Shown: positions 8,216-17,952, counted from the stretch's first letter. The stretch: DNA of 64,000 bases from MPNP01 sp965221445 (GCA_965221445.1 CBDCSF010000013.1:2914001-2978000); one strand, 5' to 3'. A program made the numbers and translations. The notes: generated from the letters alone by a model not told the origin.

Positions 8216-8935
8216 TTACAGTGACTCGAGGACTTTGTTAGCTGCAATTGCAATTTCAACGGCATTGGGGGTATCTGAATGGACACAGATGCAATCACAA
8301 CCAACCTGTACTTCCTTCCCGTTGACTGATAGGGTTTTGTTCTCCAAGTAAGCCATTCGACATCTTTCCTCTACTATCTCAGGGGGGACCGGATCATGTT
8401 CCATGGTTATAATAAGACTACCATCATCATTGTAATCCAAGTCGGCATAATACTCAGCCATGAATTCATGACCTCTCAATTTGTAGATTTTTTCATGACA
8501 GGTATTGACCATACCTAGTAACGGAACCTGGTACACATCTGCTGCATCACAAATCGCATGGGCTATATTTTCATCTCTTGCGGCCATACCATAAAGTGCA
8601 CCATGCGGTTTTATGTGATGTAACTCATAGTTTTCAGCCTTGAGCATTCCAACCAAAGCACCAATCTGATAAATGACAATATTGGCCAATTCCTCTCGGG
8701 TGATTTTCATTTCCCTACGACCAAAACCCTGCAAGTCGGGTAGAGAGGGATGGGCACCAACCTTGACCCTGTTTGCTTTTGCAAGTTGTACAGTTTTACG
8801 CATGTGGTTTGCATCAGAACCATGAAATCCACAGGCTACATTCGCCATGGATATCAAAGGCATTAGTTTTTCATCTTCTCCAATTTGATAAAGCCCAAAA
8901 CTTTCACCCATATCGCAATTAATTTTTGGTTTCAC
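8216..8935 (-). CDS. pxpA: LamB/YcsF family hydrolase, PxpA-type
   Basis: The 239-residue protein belongs to the LamB/YcsF family. Signature segments are INCDMGESFGLY at the start, ANVACGFHGSDANHM, VGAHPSLPDLQGFGRR, HIKPHGALYGMAA and the C-terminal CDCICVHSDTPNAV. In E. coli PxpA acts with PxpB and PxpC to open 5-oxoproline with ATP. Family members also occur with other lactam or amide substrates. The gene is followed 40 bp later by the biotinyl carrier gene and preceded by an oxidoreductase, so it is the probable ring-opening hydrolase of the pathway. The substrate cannot be read from sequence. Confidence 0.9.
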   Translation of the reverse strand: MKPKINCDMGESFGLYQIGEDEKLMPLISMANVACGFHGSDANHMRKTVQLAKANRVKVGAHPSLPDLQGFGRREMKITREELANIVIYQIGALVGMLKAENYELHHIKPHGALYGMAARDENIAHAICDAADVYQVPLLGMVNTCHEKIYKLRGHEFMAEYYADLDYNDDGSLIITMEHDPVPPEIVEERCRMAYLENKTLSVNGKEVQVGCDCICVHSDTPNAVEIAIAANKVLESL

Positions 8936-8957
8936 TGGTATACCCCTTTCAGTTAAC

Positions 8958-9968
8958 TTACCAAACTTTCTCTGAACTCAATTCAACCATAACTTTCTGT
9001 TCTTGTCTTGCTGAGGTGGTTATGGCCTCCATCACACTGACATTACTTGCGGCCTGAGCTGGTGCTACCCTGAACTTCCCAGTCCCCATACAACTCAGGG
9101 CAAATTCCTCCAACTCTGCTTTGAGGGTATCTATTTTTTCCAAGTTGATTTGGCTAACGTTCCCCTCAATGGTTTTTGTCGAGAGACGGTCTCCATCAAT
9201 GTCAGCAAAAGCATTCATTTTTGTACCGTAGACATTGAACATTGTTGTATACGGTGTCGCAAACATACACCCCAAATACCCGGTTATTCCTGATTGGAAT
9301 TCAAACAAAACCGATGTTGTATCATCTATATCAACGGGAAGTACTCTATGTTTTGCTTGTGCAGTGACGCTCACAATTGGGCCAGCAATCCAACACATTA
9401 AATCTATCAGATGTATACCCAAACCGGCGATTCCTCCGGCCGGACTTTCTGTTCTGTTGGCACGCCACTTGTCCGGTGTATAAGCCATGGCACTTGAAGC
9501 GGAAAAATTTGCTTCCAGGTGAAGAATTGTACCAAAGTCCCCAACTTCACTCAGTTGATGTAATTTATTGCTAGAAACTGCAAATCTTCGGTTGTGGCCA
9601 ACGGCCAAAACTACCTGTGCTTCTTGACAGGCCTTAATGGCTTCTTGTGCAGTTTTATTGGTCAGGGTAAAGGGCTTTTCTACAAAAACATGCTTGCCAG
9701 AATTTGCTGCATCAATGACATGCTTGGCATGAAGTGAATGAGGTGTCGTCAGTATTACGGCATCTATATTCTTGTCAGCTAGAAGTTCTTCATAGGTGGA
9801 GTGGGAATTAGTACCAAATTCTTTAGAGAAGAAACTGGTCTTATCCGAACTGCGGGAAAAGCAGGATACAATCTGTATCAGGTCAGAATTCCCCTGAATT
9901 GATTTAGCCAATTCGTTTGACCACCAACCTAACCCAACTGAAGCTGCTCGGATTTTACGCAATTTCAA
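8958..9968 (-). CDS. Gfo/Idh/MocA family NAD(P)-dependent oxidoreductase
   Basis: The 336-residue protein has an N-terminal Rossmann domain (ASVGLGWWSNELAK) and the family's conserved Lys motif in KHVFVEKPFTLT near residue 95. HNRRFAV and the C-terminal alpha/beta domain with AGIAGLGIHLIDLMCW follow. Enzymes of this family oxidise or reduce sugars, inositols and related hydroxyl or keto compounds. It overlaps the upstream permease gene by 4 bp, so it is translationally coupled to the transporter. That suggests a dehydrogenase acting on the imported compound or a product of it. Confidence 0.88.
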   Translation of the reverse strand: MKLRKIRAASVGLGWWSNELAKSIQGNSDLIQIVSCFSRSSDKTSFFSKEFGTNSHSTYEELLADKNIDAVILTTPHSLHAKHVIDAANSGKHVFVEKPFTLTNKTAQEAIKACQEAQVVLAVGHNRRFAVSSNKLHQLSEVGDFGTILHLEANFSASSAMAYTPDKWRANRTESPAGGIAGLGIHLIDLMCWIAGPIVSVTAQAKHRVLPVDIDDTTSVLFEFQSGITGYLGCMFATPYTTMFNVYGTKMNAFADIDGDRLSTKTIEGNVSQINLEKIDTLKAELEEFALSCMGTGKFRVAPAQAASNVSVMEAITTSARQEQKVMVELSSEKVW

Positions 9969-10984
9969 TCCTGATAACTTGAAACTAGTTTCATTCGGAA
10001 TCGGTCAACCACTACGGCAAAAATCAGGAGAAGACCAATAACAACTATCTGAAGGTAGGATTCAATTCTGGCCAGATTCATCCCATTTTGGACAAGACCA
10101 ATAAACAACGCTCCCAAAACGACATTTTCAACCTTGCCAATTCCTCCTCTTAAACTCACCCCGGCGATAACACATGCAGCAATGGATTCAAGCGGCATAG
10201 ATGCTCCAATATTGGCTTCACCAGAATCCAGCCTTGCAGTTAGTAATATACCTGAAACTGCAGCCATAAATCCTGAAAAAACATATGCCAAAAATAAGGT
10301 GCGATTGGTATTTATGCCTGATAGATGGGATGCCTTAATATTGCCACCAACGGCATAAAAGTGCCGACCCAATCGAGTTCGGTCAACTACAGTGTACATC
10401 ACCAATATTAGCAACAAAGCCACGATCACAGGTACAGGAATACCGTAAAATGTTCCAAACCCAAAAATATCACCAAATGCAATCGGCATACCATAGACCG
10501 GTATCCCTCCAGTCAGATACAAAGCAATTCCAAAACCCACAGAGGCCATACCTAAAGTCATCATAAATGGCGATACCCCAAATACAGCAACACCAATTCC
10601 GTTCACGACTCCTATCATGGTACCAGCCAATACACCAACCAGAATACCTATGGTTATTACTAGAAACAATGCTTCCGGCATAAATGAGTATGCAGCCGCC
10701 ATTGCCAAAGCACCAACTACTGAGGTTATAGCCAATATTGTTCCTACCGAGAGATCAAATCCACCCGTCAGCAAGGCAAACATTTGCCCTACCGCGACCA
10801 AAGCAAGGTAGGTAGATTGGCGGACAACATTGAGCAGGTTGCGGCCAGTAAGAAAGTTGTCAGACAATGCTGTAAATATGATTACTGCAGCAACAAGTAG
10901 AAAGGGCAAAACACCAAGACGAATGAAAGCCGTACGGAGAAAATGACCGATTGATTTTCTTGGTTTGGGGACGTTGTCTTCCAT
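9965..10984 (-). CDS. ABC transporter permease, ribose/sugar (RbsC) type
   Basis: The 339-residue protein is a BPD_transp_2 family permease with roughly nine to ten hydrophobic segments. It starts after a basic N-terminus (VPKPRKSIGHFLRTAF). Typical segments are NLLNVVRQSTYLALVAVGQMF, the loop LTGGFDLSVGTILA and the conserved GTILGALFIG-like ENVVLGALFIGLVQNGMNL near the end. It forms the membrane channel with the ATPase encoded just upstream. ATG 10984 is preferred to GTG 10987. Confidence 0.9.
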   Translation of the reverse strand: MEDNVPKPRKSIGHFLRTAFIRLGVLPFLLVAAVIIFTALSDNFLTGRNLLNVVRQSTYLALVAVGQMFALLTGGFDLSVGTILAITSVVGALAMAAAYSFMPEALFLVITIGILVGVLAGTMIGVVNGIGVAVFGVSPFMMTLGMASVGFGIALYLTGGIPVYGMPIAFGDIFGFGTFYGIPVPVIVALLLILVMYTVVDRTRLGRHFYAVGGNIKASHLSGINTNRTLFLAYVFSGFMAAVSGILLTARLDSGEANIGASMPLESIAACVIAGVSLRGGIGKVENVVLGALFIGLVQNGMNLARIESYLQIVVIGLLLIFAVVVDRFRMKLVSSYQD

Positions 10985-11006
10985 CACATTCTCTCAGTAT
11001 ATTCTA

Positions 11007-12506
11007 CTAGGCTGCGTTATGTCCAAAGCAATGTTCTAACACCATTTCCTGGCTTATTTCTTTACCCGATAATTCGGCTGACAAACTTCCTCTACACATG
11101 ACATATACCCTGTTTGGTAAATGCAATATCTCGGTCAAATCTGATGATATAACGAGAACAGCTGCATTGTTCTTACACAATTCAGCGATAAATTCATAGA
11201 TTGCGATTCTGGTACCAACATCAACCCCGACGGTGGGTTCATCAAACACAAACAGTTTGACCTCACGAGTCAAACATTTGGCAAGCATAATCTTTTGTTG
11301 GTTACCCCCGGAAAACATAATTGGTGTTTTCTCAATATTGTGAGGCTGTAAATTCATTTTCTTGGCAAGATCGTTAGCTTTATTTTTTTCTTCTTGTAAG
11401 CGTACAAATAGACCCCTTGATAAATCTGGTGTTGTCAGGGCTGACATGGATATACTCTCACGAGAGGGTCGAGACATGATTAAACCCTCATCCCGACGGT
11501 CTGAAGGAACATAGTAGAGTCCCAAATCAAGCATTTCGCCCGGTAATTTGCCTCTTACATCCTTTCCATCAAAGCGAATTTGACCTGAAGCTATATCCAA
11601 AAGACCAAAACAAGCCCTTCCGATTTCTGATTTTCCTGAACCGACCAAGCCTGCAATTCCAACAATTTCACCAGCTCTTACATTTATCGACAAATCCTGA
11701 ACTGCCCCATTTCGAGTAGTAAGATTGTCAATCTCCAACACCTTTTGGCTTGGATTAAACTCAATTTTGGGAAAAATTTGGTCGAAAACTTTTCCAGTCA
11801 TCATACGTACCAATTCTTTTTCTGGTACATCAGCCGATGCAGTACCGACATTCTTACCATCTCTTAAAACGGTGATTCGGTCACCAATTCGCCTGATTTC
11901 ACTAATGCGGTGAGTAATATAAATAATACCCACACCATCCTTTTTAACCAAGTTGATCAACTCAAAGAGCTGTTCTGTTTCCTTTTCAGTCAAGGAGGCG
12001 GTGGGCTCGTCCAGGATAAGAACAGAGAGATTGTCACGGAAAGCCTTCGCAATTTCAACCATTTGCTGTTCTGCCCGAGACAGAAACTCAATACGTTGAT
12101 TTGGTCGCAAATCGAATCCCAACCTGCTTAGTATTTCGGAAGATTGTTTACGTGAACTATTCTTGTTCAGCAGACCAAATTTGGAAATTTCTGAACCTAA
12201 AAAAAGATTTTCCTCCACAGTCATTTGTGGTACTAGAGAAAATTCCTGGAATACGGCACTAATCCCCAGTGACCTGGCATGATGTACTGAGTAAATTTTT
12301 ACTGGTTCGTTTTTGAAACTAAATTTTCCTTGGTCAGGAGATAAGGCACCAGCAATGATTGAAATCAGTGTTGATTTACCTGCCCCATTTTCGCCAAACA
12401 AGACCTGTACTTCTCCCGAATTAACAGAAAAATCTACGTCCTCAAGGGCCAAGGCCCCCGAGAAACTCTTGCTAATTCCTTTTAATTCAAGAAGGGGAGG
12501 TCTCAT
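11007..12506 (-). CDS. Sugar-type ABC transporter ATPase with two nucleotide-binding domains
   Basis: The 499-residue protein has two tandem ABC domains, as in RbsA and MglA. The first has Walker A GENGAGKST and Walker B LSVLILDEPTASL. The second has GLVGSGKSE, a degenerate Walker A usual in this subfamily, with the signature SGGNQQKIMLAKCL and Walker B LFVFDEPTVGVDV. ATG 12506 with GGAGGT ten bases upstream is preferred to TTG 12527. It lies between the binding protein and permease genes. It would energise uptake of the substrate of the downstream carboxylase-hydrolase pathway. Confidence 0.92.
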   Translation of the reverse strand: MRPPLLELKGISKSFSGALALEDVDFSVNSGEVQVLFGENGAGKSTLISIIAGALSPDQGKFSFKNEPVKIYSVHHARSLGISAVFQEFSLVPQMTVEENLFLGSEISKFGLLNKNSSRKQSSEILSRLGFDLRPNQRIEFLSRAEQQMVEIAKAFRDNLSVLILDEPTASLTEKETEQLFELINLVKKDGVGIIYITHRISEIRRIGDRITVLRDGKNVGTASADVPEKELVRMMTGKVFDQIFPKIEFNPSQKVLEIDNLTTRNGAVQDLSINVRAGEIVGIAGLVGSGKSEIGRACFGLLDIASGQIRFDGKDVRGKLPGEMLDLGLYYVPSDRRDEGLIMSRPSRESISMSALTTPDLSRGLFVRLQEEKNKANDLAKKMNLQPHNIEKTPIMFSGGNQQKIMLAKCLTREVKLFVFDEPTVGVDVGTRIAIYEFIAELCKNNAAVLVISSDLTEILHLPNRVYVMCRGSLSAELSGKEISQEMVLEHCFGHNAA

Positions 12507-12551
12507 TTCAAATGAGACCTCCTTCAATGATTTTGCAGTCTTTAGATGTCA

Positions 12552-13622
12552 TCAATAATTGACGGTAAAGACTGGCTTGAAACCCTCTGGTGCAAGTGAT
12601 GACGCCATGTCAACACTTTCCAAGTTTTCGGAATCGATCACATAAAGTGCTGGTCCTGCGTGTTTTACATAATCCTTGCCTTCCAAAATCCTGACTGCCT
12701 GGTCAATAGCAATACGGCCCTGTATAACCGCAGAATCTGTTGGGGCGGCCAATACCTGTCCCCGTACAATTCCTCGGTGTACTTCAGGAGTAAAATAATA
12801 TGCTACAAGGTTAACTTGGTCAGATAGACCTCTGGCACGTAATATACCAATTGAAGCTGCAATGGTTGGCGAGGTGCCTGCTATGTAGGAAATATCCGGA
12901 TAAGCCTGTAAGGTATCCTCAACCAGCTTAGCCTGAATTTCTTTACCAGTATCGCCATATTTTGTATCAACAACTTCAATATCAGAACCAGCTACAGCTT
13001 CTTGGAATCCGAGGTTACCAGCTTCGACCCAACCGGCACCTGGAGGTCCTGGGAACCAAGCGACCTGAACCTTGCCAGAACCAGCCGGATGGAGTTTGGC
13101 AAGATATTCACCTGCCTTATATCCCATTTCACCAAACGAAACCAGAGACTTGGCTGATAATTCAGGGGATGAAATACCATTAATTACATCAATTACCGGG
13201 ATTCCCTGTGAACGAATTTCGCTCACCAAATTATTCAGACCATCAAATGAAATTGCCCCTATGACCACTGCGTCTGCTCCTCTTGCTACACAATCCTCAA
13301 TCTGAGAAATCTGTGTGTTTAGCTCGGTGTAACCACCTGCTTCTACGAGTTGCATCTTGACACCCAAGCGTTCTGATTCTGCGACCACGCCATAGTCAAC
13401 AGCAAGCCAATAAGCATCTTTCATATGTGGGAAAGAGACACAAATATCCCACTGCTGTTCAGCTTTTTCTAGTGGTACATAATCTACCACAGTTCTTGGG
13501 CTTGCCATATCAAACGGAGGGTCCCACACTTCTACTGAATAGGGATACCATTCTTCGGCTGCAACTGCTGTAGCAATCAATAGACCTGCCAACGCAGAAA
13601 TGCCAACACCAATTTTTTTCAT
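12552..13622 (-). CDS. Periplasmic substrate-binding protein, TorT-like
   Basis: The 356-residue protein has a signal peptide (MKKIGVGISALAGLLIATAVAA, cut probably before EEWYP) and a type I periplasmic-binding fold (Peripla_BP_4). The start YPYSVEVWDPPFD and the length resemble TorT, the trimethylamine N-oxide-sensing accessory protein. Here, though, the gene heads an operon with an ABC ATPase and permease and no TorS kinase, so a transport role is more likely. A good Shine-Dalgarno sequence (AGGTAGG) precedes the ATG. It is the first gene of the operon and diverges from a LysR gene. Confidence 0.85.
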   Translation of the reverse strand: MKKIGVGISALAGLLIATAVAAEEWYPYSVEVWDPPFDMASPRTVVDYVPLEKAEQQWDICVSFPHMKDAYWLAVDYGVVAESERLGVKMQLVEAGGYTELNTQISQIEDCVARGADAVVIGAISFDGLNNLVSEIRSQGIPVIDVINGISSPELSAKSLVSFGEMGYKAGEYLAKLHPAGSGKVQVAWFPGPPGAGWVEAGNLGFQEAVAGSDIEVVDTKYGDTGKEIQAKLVEDTLQAYPDISYIAGTSPTIAASIGILRARGLSDQVNLVAYYFTPEVHRGIVRGQVLAAPTDSAVIQGRIAIDQAVRILEGKDYVKHAGPALYVIDSENLESVDMASSLAPEGFKPVFTVNY

Positions 13623-13765
13623 TTCACACCTACCTTTTTATATTCACTTTGAATCAACAATTCTCTCATAGCAGTAACAAAATGAAAGAATTGACTCACA
13701 AATATTTATCCATAAAAATAATTTTGTAAAATTATATTTTTTGTTGAGTAAATTCAATTTTTTTG
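13623..13765. promoter_or_regulatory. Divergent promoter region between ABC operon and LysR gene
   Basis: The 143 bp of AT-rich DNA separate two divergently read genes, the classic position for LysR-type operator sites. No single T-N11-A site stands out by eye above the AT background. Confidence 0.45.
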
Positions 13766-14689
13766 ATGGCAATTACTTTTCGCCAAGTTCGTTATTTCAT
13801 TGCGGCTGCAAATTCGGGAAAGCTTTCTCAAGCGGCTGCCAATCTAAATGTTACACAATCAACAGTAAGTACGGCTATCAACAATCTTGAAAATGATTTG
13901 GGTGCACCTCTGTTTTATAGGAAGTCAGGGGGAATTTCTTTAACCTACGAAGGTCACCAGTTTTTTCGACATGCCCAGAATATCATGTTTGCCGTTTCAG
14001 AAGCTTCTAGGAGTCTTAAACGTTCGGGAGATACACTCAAGGGTGAGGTTACAATCGGTGTTACTTACACTGTTGCAGGTTATTTTTTACCTGACCTTCT
14101 CATGCGGTTTAATCGTACTTTCCCACAAGTAAAGGTTAATCTGATCGAAAAGCAGAGAACAGAAATTGAGTTGGGAATAATCAACGATCAATTTGAGCTT
14201 GGGGTACTATTGGTTTCAAATTTGGAAAATAAAAAGTATCTAACCTCAAGAACATTAACACGTTCACGGAGACGGCTTTGGTTAAGTACAAACAACCCCT
14301 TGAGAAGTTCTGACGTAATTTCCTTAAGCGATATAGCCCAGGAACCTTATGTAATGCTTACAGTTGATGAAGCAGGCCAAACTGCCATGCGTTATTGGGA
14401 AAAAACACCCTTCCGCCCCAATATAGTGTTTACGACTTCTTCAGTTGAAGCCGTTCGAAGTCTTGTGGCAACCGGCATGGGTGTTACAATTCTTTCCGAC
14501 ATGGTATATCGCCCGTGGTCATTGGAAGGTCAGTTTGTTGAGGTGAGAGAAGTTGCAGATCAGATTCCATCCATGGATACAGGTCTGGCTTGGAAGAAAG
14601 ATAAAAAATTAAGTCAACCGGCTATAGCCTTTATTGATTATCTTTACCAAGCTTTTGCAGACAGGAATATCACTGATGCTTTCGAGTGA
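13766..14689 (+). CDS. LysR-family transcriptional regulator
   Basis: The 307-residue protein has an N-terminal winged helix-turn-helix (FRQVRYFIAAANSGKLSQAA, then VTQSTVSTAINNLENDLGAPLFYR). A LysR substrate-binding domain runs from about residue 90 (KGEVTIGVTYTVAGYFLPDLL). ATG 13766 is preferred to the TTG codon just before it. It is divergent from the nine-gene transporter and carboxylase operon. By the usual LysR arrangement it is expected to regulate that operon in response to its substrate or an intermediate. Confidence 0.9.
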   Translation: MAITFRQVRYFIAAANSGKLSQAAANLNVTQSTVSTAINNLENDLGAPLFYRKSGGISLTYEGHQFFRHAQNIMFAVSEASRSLKRSGDTLKGEVTIGVTYTVAGYFLPDLLMRFNRTFPQVKVNLIEKQRTEIELGIINDQFELGVLLVSNLENKKYLTSRTLTRSRRRLWLSTNNPLRSSDVISLSDIAQEPYVMLTVDEAGQTAMRYWEKTPFRPNIVFTTSSVEAVRSLVATGMGVTILSDMVYRPWSLEGQFVEVREVADQIPSMDTGLAWKKDKKLSQPAIAFIDYLYQAFADRNITDAFE

Positions 14690-14848
14690 AATTAACTTGA
14701 AGACGGTATTCTGTTAAAAATCTAACCTTTTAAACAACTTGGGAAAGAATCTAGGGAAGTATTTTACCCTACCTTGCAATTATAATCAGCAAGAAATAAT
14801 TAAGGTTAACTCAAGTCTCAAAAAACAACTCGCACCAGAGGATTAATT

Positions 14849-15163
14849 ATGTTCGTAACTCCAGCTTTTGCCCAAGCATCAGGTGGGGGAGGTTTAGGTT
14901 TAACCAATCTCCTGCCCTTAATACTGATATTTGTTATCATGTATTTCCTTCTAATCCGTCCCCAACAGAAAAAAGTAAAAGAGCACAAGGCAATGGTGAC
15001 TGCTTTAAAAAAAGGAGATACCGTAGTAACACAAGGAGGTGTTATCGGCCGGATAACTAAGGTTAGGGATAATGAAAACGAAATCGAAGTCGAGATTTCA
15101 CCTAATGTAGTCGTTAAGGTAGTAAAAAGTACCATTTCACAGTTGATGGAAAAAAGTTCTTAA
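14849..15163 (+). CDS. yajC: Sec translocase accessory subunit YajC
   Basis: The 104-residue inner membrane protein has a periplasmic Gly-rich start (FAQASGGGGLGLTNL) and one membrane helix (LLPLILIFVIMYFLLIRP). A cytoplasmic YajC domain follows, with QQKKVKEHKAMV and GDTVVTQGGVIGRI. YajC associates with SecDF and SecYEG to aid protein export. Its position directly before secD and secF is conserved in many proteobacteria. Confidence 0.95.
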   Translation: MFVTPAFAQASGGGGLGLTNLLPLILIFVIMYFLLIRPQQKKVKEHKAMVTALKKGDTVVTQGGVIGRITKVRDNENEIEVEISPNVVVKVVKSTISQLMEKSS

Positions 15164-15301
15164 ACCGAATATGGCATCCATTTCGTACCTGAATTTCTGG
15201 TATGAATATTTTGGTTCATGAAAATATCTTCAAATCAAGTCCGGTATAGTTTCTATGAAATCGTGGGGTAAAGGTACCCAAATTTCTGTTCAGTAAGCAT
15301 T

Positions 15302-16966
15302 ATGTTAAATATCCCTTCATGGCAGCGACTGTTAATTTTATCCTTTTGCTTGGGTGGAATTTATCTTGCTTTCCCAAATTTATTTTATTCAACTGTAGAA
15401 AAACATAATGATGCCTTGGTTCTGGTTGAACGAGGGCAGGTGACAGAGACTGAGGTAGCAGAGGATATAGACGGCTGGCCTTCCTGGCTTCCTTCCTATT
15501 TGGTCAATCTGGGGCTGGACCTGAGGGGAGGAGCACATTTATTGGCTGAGGTTCAACTTGATGAAGTATATACGGACCGGATTGATGCCTGGTGGCCTAG
15601 GATCCGGGATGAGTTGAGAAAAAATAGAAACATTGTTGGATCAATAAGAAGACAGCAATCCCCACCAGATCAGTTGTTTGTTAAGATTGAAAATGCCGAT
15701 GAGATTGATCAGGCAGTCCAGATCATAGAGGATTTAGCCTCACCAATTGTTAATATTTCAAATATCGGGTCTAAAGACATTCAGGTTTCAAGTGAGGGTG
15801 ATATCTTGATTGTTGAACTTTCTGAGGAGGAGAAAGAAGCCACCGATAACCGTACCATGGAACAATCACTGGAAATAATCAGAAGAAGGGTTGACGAGGT
15901 AGGTACAAGGGAACCAATAATCCAAAGACAAGGAGAAAACCGGATTATTATCCAGGTTCCCGGGATAGGGTCTGCCAATGAGTTAAAGGCCCTGATTGGT
16001 ACTACAGCAAGACTGACATTCCACCATGTTGTCCGAACAGCTTCAAATCAATCTAGCAATAATTCAGGTCTGGAAGTTTCCTATCCTTCAATTGAGAACC
16101 CAGGTTTATACTATATTTTGGAAAGAGTTCCAGTGGTGTCAGGTGATGAACTTACCGATGCCCAGCCTGATTTTGATGAGAACGGGAGGCCCGCAGTTTC
16201 ATTCAGGTTTAATCCATCGGGTGCAAGGAAATTCGGTGATTATACTGCCGAGAATATAGGTTTACCCTTCGCAATCGTACTTGATGAGGAAGTTATTTCG
16301 GCCCCTGTAATCAGATCTCATATACCAGGAGGATCAGGTATTATTACGGGCAGTTTTACGGTTGAGGAGTCCACCAACCTTGCCGTTCTACTCAGAGCAG
16401 GGGCATTACCAGCGGAAATGGTTTTTCTTGAGGAAAGAACGGTAGGTCCGGATTTGGGTCAAGATTCTATTGATGCAGGAAAAATTGCCTGCATAATTGC
16501 CCTGATTGCGGTTATGGTCTTCATGGCGTTAAGTTATGGGTTATTTGGCATTTTCGCTAATATTGCTCTAACCATAAATCTTTTCCTTATATTTGGGGTG
16601 TTATCAGCTTTGGGTGCAACCCTGACTCTTCCTGGAATTGCAGGAATAGTGCTGACAATTGGAATGGCAGTTGATGCCAATGTACTTGTTTTTGAAAGGA
16701 TCCGGGAGGAATTAAAATCCTCAAGAGGGCCGTCCCGTGCCATTGAGTTGGGTTATGAAAAAGCGTTATCGGCCATTATTGATGCTAATCTGACTACCCT
16801 TATTGTTGCCATCATTCTTTTTACTCTGGGTTCGGGGCCAGTAAGAGGATTTTCTGTGACCTTGGGTATCGGCATTATAACAAGCGTGTTCACAGCTATT
16901 TTTGTTACCAGATTTATGGTTGTTTACTGGTTTTCAAAGACTCGCCCAAGGCAATTGAAGGTATAG
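15302..16966 (+). CDS. secD: Protein translocase subunit SecD
   Basis: The 554-residue protein uses the proton-motive force to pull exported proteins through the membrane. It has an N-terminal membrane helix, then the D1 motif NLGLDLRGGAHLL near residue 70 and a large periplasmic P1 domain. The conserved GLPFAIVLDEEVISAPVI follows, then five C-terminal membrane helices with GIAGIVLTIGMAVDANVLVFERIREE. Its length suits short alphaproteobacterial forms. It is ten bases upstream of secF and would be co-transcribed with it and yajC. Confidence 0.96.
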   Translation: MLNIPSWQRLLILSFCLGGIYLAFPNLFYSTVEKHNDALVLVERGQVTETEVAEDIDGWPSWLPSYLVNLGLDLRGGAHLLAEVQLDEVYTDRIDAWWPRIRDELRKNRNIVGSIRRQQSPPDQLFVKIENADEIDQAVQIIEDLASPIVNISNIGSKDIQVSSEGDILIVELSEEEKEATDNRTMEQSLEIIRRRVDEVGTREPIIQRQGENRIIIQVPGIGSANELKALIGTTARLTFHHVVRTASNQSSNNSGLEVSYPSIENPGLYYILERVPVVSGDELTDAQPDFDENGRPAVSFRFNPSGARKFGDYTAENIGLPFAIVLDEEVISAPVIRSHIPGGSGIITGSFTVEESTNLAVLLRAGALPAEMVFLEERTVGPDLGQDSIDAGKIACIIALIAVMVFMALSYGLFGIFANIALTINLFLIFGVLSALGATLTLPGIAGIVLTIGMAVDANVLVFERIREELKSSRGPSRAIELGYEKALSAIIDANLTTLIVAIILFTLGSGPVRGFSVTLGIGIITSVFTAIFVTRFMVVYWFSKTRPRQLKV

Positions 16967-16975
16967 GTTCTAATC

Positions 16976-17944
16976 ATGCGTTTAAAACTAGTACCTGCTG
17001 AAACCAATTGGGACTTTTTCAAATATAGTAAATACACCCTGTGGGGGTCTGTAGGAGCAATGGGCCTGTCGTTAATCCTACTTCTGGCTGTGGGCCTGAA
17101 TTTTGGTATTGATTTTCAGGGTGGAACCGTTATTCGGACCCAGAGCAAAGAAGCTGTTGATATTGGTGAATATCGGGACAGTGTTTCTGGATTAGGCCTT
17201 GGCGATATTTCCATAACCGAAGTATTTGATCCAACTTTTGAGGAAGATCAGAATGTAGCACTGGTAAGGATAAAAGTCCAAAGTGGTGACGAATCTGTCG
17301 CCAAAGAAACACTGGAATTAGTTCAGGAAGCCCTAAGAGGTGTAGATCCGGATATGCAGTTTCCGTTGGTCGAAAGTGTAGGTCCTAAAGTTTCTGGTGA
17401 GTTAATTCAGAAGGCAATCTTGGCAGTACTTGCAGCCATATTTTCAGTTCTGGTTTACATTTGGTTCCGTTTTGAGTGGCAATTCTCTCTCGGGGCGGTA
17501 GCTGCATTGGTTCATGATGTGATCCTTACACTTGGGATATTCTGCATCTTTCAAATCAAATTTGACCTAGCCATCATAGCAGCGCTTTTGACGATCGTTG
17601 GCTATTCCCTTAACGATACGGTCGTTGTGTTTGATCGGGTCAGGGAAAATCTGAGGAAATTCAAAAAGCGAAAACTGATAGATGTCATGAATCTCTCAAT
17701 AAATGGAACATTGTCTCGAACAGTGATGACTTCAGTTACTACTCTTTTGGCCTTGATCACCCTGATTATTTTTGGAGGAGATGTTATTCGGGGTTTCGTA
17801 TTTGCAATGACATGGGGCGTAATTGTGGGGACCTATTCATCAGTATTTATTGCTGGTTTCGTCCTCTATAAACTCGGTGTCAAAAGAGATTGGTCAAAAA
17901 CAGAGGATGTTGAAGCCACCAAGTTCACCTCAAAGAAAAAGTAG
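16976..17944 (+). CDS. secF: Protein translocase subunit SecF
   Basis: The 322-residue membrane protein is the partner of SecD. Seen are the first helix, GIDFQGGTVIRTQS, the periplasmic loop with VGPKVSGELIQKA, and the membrane region holding LLTIVGYSLNDTVVVFDRVREN. Six membrane segments are expected and can be picked out. The gene follows secD after ten bases. Confidence 0.96.
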   Translation: MRLKLVPAETNWDFFKYSKYTLWGSVGAMGLSLILLLAVGLNFGIDFQGGTVIRTQSKEAVDIGEYRDSVSGLGLGDISITEVFDPTFEEDQNVALVRIKVQSGDESVAKETLELVQEALRGVDPDMQFPLVESVGPKVSGELIQKAILAVLAAIFSVLVYIWFRFEWQFSLGAVAALVHDVILTLGIFCIFQIKFDLAIIAALLTIVGYSLNDTVVVFDRVRENLRKFKKRKLIDVMNLSINGTLSRTVMTSVTTLLALITLIIFGGDVIRGFVFAMTWGVIVGTYSSVFIAGFVLYKLGVKRDWSKTEDVEATKFTSKKK

Positions 17945-17952
17945 GTCATTTA

